Shown piece after piece: positions 60,781 through 64,000 of a DNA stretch of 64,000 nucleotides. Below the pieces are notes generated by a model, which was not told where the DNA came from, made no database searches, and was given only the letters and a program-made list of their open reading frames with translations. Made by a program: the position numbers and the translations under genes. The DNA comes from Casuarina equisetifolia (Eukaryota > Streptophyta > Magnoliopsida > Fagales > Casuarinaceae). Location of the stretch: NCBI GenBank assembly GCA_028551475.1, contig CM052356.1:32205884-32269883 (forward strand). Reading direction: 5' to 3'. Numbering within the stretch: position 1 is the stretch's first letter; each line of letters begins with the position of its first letter.

Positions 60781-63700
60781 GTGTTAGGCAATGAAATGAC
60801 AATGCGGCAAACTTTATTTTTCAACAATTGTTCTCCATTGCCACAATGGCTGATCTAGTCTTAAATTTGACTCCAGAACCACCTGTAATCCTTTCTGCCA
60901 CCATGATTCATGACTTGTATTATCTTTTGGTGGTGAATTTGTAATTAAAAAGCATCATCTCCTGCTGCCTTGTTGGAAAATCCAATTATCATCTCTGAGC
61001 TGATTAAGTGAAGACTATTTCTTTGCCCAAAACAAACTTAGGTTCTTGTTAGCAAGCTTTCTCAATCGTCTATTGGTTACGATGCAATAAACTATTGGGA
61101 CTAGGCTTACATTGTTGTAAAAACATGGCTCATCAATTATGTGGAGCCTTTCTTAGAAAGCTTGGTTTCTCGCCTGAAATTGGTGACTAAGGCTTGAGAA
61201 TTGCTTCACAAGTCCTTCAACAAGGTCACAAGCACCTAGCATTACAATTTCCACCAAGCCATTATTGATTTGAGGCCTACTGGTGGTTGCACAAACATCA
61301 AGCTCTTTGATTTTTTTGTTTATCTCAAAGATTTTTAGGGTAATCTTAACACTCAACAACCCCCAATTTGGTGCAAATGCAACCATTGCACCTATAATAT
61401 TAACAATCACCTCTACTCACATGAACAAAAGGACCAATCCATGAAATTTCTCGTGAGGCTCCCGAACGAAGTCTAAAACTTACACACGTAGGTGTTCTCA
61501 TAGGAGATTATGCCATCATTAGAAAACACTTATGCCATGTTGAAGCAAGAGCTCTACTAGCACAATGGAGGCCATTCTAGTGATGCCACTAGCTTCGTTG
61601 AATTGTGTTACGACATTAATGATAGTTTGCATTCAAGCTAGAAGGAGGGCTTAACTACAAGTTGGCTTGGGTTGGGGTCAAACCCATAGACCTGAGTTTA
61701 ATTAGCCTTATAAGCCTTAGGTAGCTTGGCCTAGTCCAAGCCCACTTGCTAAAGCCTAGTTTGCATAGAAAGAAACATATACTCACTGTAAGAAATCGAG
61801 CCACATTAGAGAGGTATGCTTTCTTTTAATGGGTTTATCCCCTAAGCTAGAAGCTTTAGTAGAAAAGGGAGGTAATTGTAGGAAGTCTATTGGGCTTGTA
61901 GCCCACAACACTTCAACTAAAGCTTTAGCCCTTTCCAACCATTTTAGTTTGGGCCTCAATACTTAGACTAGTTCTATGCTAGTAGGGCTTACAATGGGCT
62001 TTCTACTCTTGGTGGGCCTTCACCACCCCATACCCTAACATGGCTTTACTTGGCCACCTAGTCCATGGAGCATTTATGGGGTGCCTATTGGCTCACCTTA
62101 TTAGTGGATTAGCAACAAAAATTAGTGACCCTACTTAACTAGATGGGCCTTTCCAAACCATCATCAATTTCACAAGTATTTTTGTTGCTTTGACTCATTT
62201 TACTTCCAATTAGATTATCAATTCCAGAGTTAGTAACCATATTACATGTGATTTAAATTCATTAAATTCATGTTATCCATATGCTTGGCCTATATTTATA
62301 CATTTGCCTAACTAGACTTATAGTCATGTTACTTATGTAGGCCATAAGGTTACATTTTTTGAAAAAAATTGTTTGCCCATAGTTTTCAATATAACCTTTT
62401 ATCCATTTGAAAACTAACTCATAATAATAATTGTATGACCCATTTTTTTCAATGATTTTTATGTTTTCCAAGACCTATAATTAGGGTAATGATTAGACTT
62501 AACAAGGTTGGAAGAGACTTTATTTTCTTTGTTCCATCATGCTTGAGAATTTTACTTTTGTTTTTTTATAGTTATTTATCTTTCATTTTGAATACTTTGT
62601 ATACTTTTAAGTAGTCCTCAGCTTGTAACTCAATTTTTAAGAATAATTATTTACTTTAGCATAAATAACTTGGTCATTCTTCCTTGAAGTCATATTTTGT
62701 ACATGAGAAAATAATTTCTTGTCTTATAACTTTTTTTGTGACATTTGTTTGCTTGTCAAATAAACTCGTGCACCTTTCCTATTAGGCACTACCACGACAA
62801 AATCTATTTTTAAGTTGGTATGCATTGAATGTTTGGGATATTTATAGATATCCCAATCATGATGGTATCTATTATTTTGTGGATGATTTTAGTCATGCCA
62901 CTTAAACATTTTTACTCCATTTTAAAAGTCATTTTTTTCTTCAAAAATTCAATCTTTTCTCTCCATCATCCACACTTAGCTTAATACCATTCTCAAGAGC
63001 ATTCTTTCTAATAATGGCACTGAATTTTTCTCATTTAAGTGTTTATCTTTTCTTCTGTCAAAAGAAATCACCCATAAGTGTTATTGTGGTCATGGTCCCT
63101 AGCAAAATAGAGTGGTTGAATGCAAACATCATTATGTTTTGGATGTTGCCCATGTCTTGCTCTTCTTGGCTTATCTTCCATCCCTTTTTAGGGTAAATGA
63201 ATCTTAACTACCACATATTATATTAACTATCTTTTCTCTTCTCCTTTAAGTAGATTCACTTCTTATGAGCATCTCTTCAGGACACCTTCTCTTCTTAATC
63301 ATTTGCATGTTTTTGGCTATTAATGTTATGCTACCATCTTAAGTGCATGTGACAAATTCAACCATAGAGTAGTTTCTTATGTCTACATAGGCTACCCATC
63401 ATATCAAAAGGGTTATAAGCTTTTTGATCATGTCACAATTAAAATTTTTTTAGCCATAATGTCATTTTTCACAAAAATATTTTTCTTTTTACTTCATAAC
63501 TTTTGTTGTTGTCCTTTGATAGTTCTACCGTCTCATTAACTCTTATCATACCACTTGTGGAAGCATATTAATTGTCTTCATTGCATGTTGATGAACCCCT
63601 CTTCCTATACTCAACCTTGGACACCCTTATTGGTACTAGTGCTTTTTCATGTGTTACTTATCTAGCCTATCTTCTTACACTACCTATTGCTAAACCTGAG

Positions 63701-64000
63701 CCAACTTTAGATATGGATTCCACCACAACTTGAAGTTTGCCACTCCAACCAAGCTATCAAGCCATTTATTTGGAGTACTAACTACTTGTGTTTAACCCTG
63801 CTTTATGCCTCCTCCACTTTTCTTTACCCTATTTCCAATTATATCTCACTTGACCAATGCCACCCATATTATTAGCACTTCATTGGCTCCATCTCTATCA
63901 TTCTTAAGCTCTATTACTTTCATGAGGCAACTAAAAATCCATACTAGGTTGTTGTAGTGAATAGCAAGCTTGATGCTTTTGAGGCTAATTGCATTTGAAA
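60780..64000 (+). mobile_element. copia element C relic, runs off the window
   Basis: Plus-strand relic in many frames. Gag text lies at 60840-61860 with knuckle YTHCKKSSHIREVC at 61778-61819 (first Cys changed to Tyr). The protease site is INSRVSNHITC at about 62214 (Asp changed to Asn). Integrase text is SNNGTEF at about 63010 and QNRVVECKHHYVLDVA at about 63105-63150, then GYPSYQKGYKLFDH-like text at 63390-63430. Reverse transcriptase is presumably beyond the right edge. No LTR is visible in the window. Confidence 0.75.

Noticed and set aside
1..64000. CRISPR arrays, operons, prokaryotic insertion sequences or phage genes
   Set aside because: Split genes with GT-AG introns, a plant miRNA and copia elements show this is plant nuclear DNA; no such prokaryotic structure is present.

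Overview
The window is nuclear DNA of a flowering plant, most likely a eudicot. Protein-coding genes are split by GT-AG introns, intergenic DNA is AT-rich, the gene set is plant-typical (plastid leucine biosynthesis, plant alpha-dioxygenase, MOS4, a MIR159 locus), and the right half is full of Ty1/copia retrotransposons. The species cannot be named from the sequence alone.

Left half (1-39 kb) is gene-rich. In order: an intronless small subunit of 3-isopropylmalate dehydratase (+, 891-1649); a ten-exon alpha-dioxygenase of the DOX2 type (-, 9948-3591); a weak hypothetical exon near 12 kb; 4 kb of gene-poor DNA; a ten-exon SNAPc4/MYB4R1 gene with four and a half Myb repeats (+, 16334-23128); a two-exon RACK1 (-, 26107-24516); a seven-exon PEX3 (+, 28499-33130); and a six-exon MOS4/SPF27 splicing factor (+, 34375-37317). 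For the spliced genes I placed exon borders by hand. Frames join across every junction, and the predicted lengths (634, 1069, 326, 364 and 256 aa) fit the families. The genes are housekeeping or stress genes and form no operon-like unit.

Right half (40-64 kb) is mostly transposon. A structurally complete copia element (40491-47741, minus) has two 450-bp LTRs that differ at five sites, a TTTAT target duplication, a primer-binding site and a polypurine tract, but its pol frame is broken three times. Its long leader carries a 22-bp tandem array with about 20 W-box cores. Between 49.8 and 50.6 kb lies a MIR159 locus on the minus strand, with mature miR159, its star strand and a TATA box. From about 53.05 kb to the right edge is a graveyard: an old copia (B, 53385-59066) sits inside another minus-strand copia (A, whose protein reading resumes on the other side of B), followed by a plus-strand copia (C) that runs off the window.

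I found no clearly new multi-gene system. The most unusual items are the W-box minisatellite in the copia leader, the repeated C-terminal motif of the SNAPc4 protein, the MIR159 locus with a tiny cap-proximal ORF, a TRIM-like element inside PEX3, and the nested copia pair.
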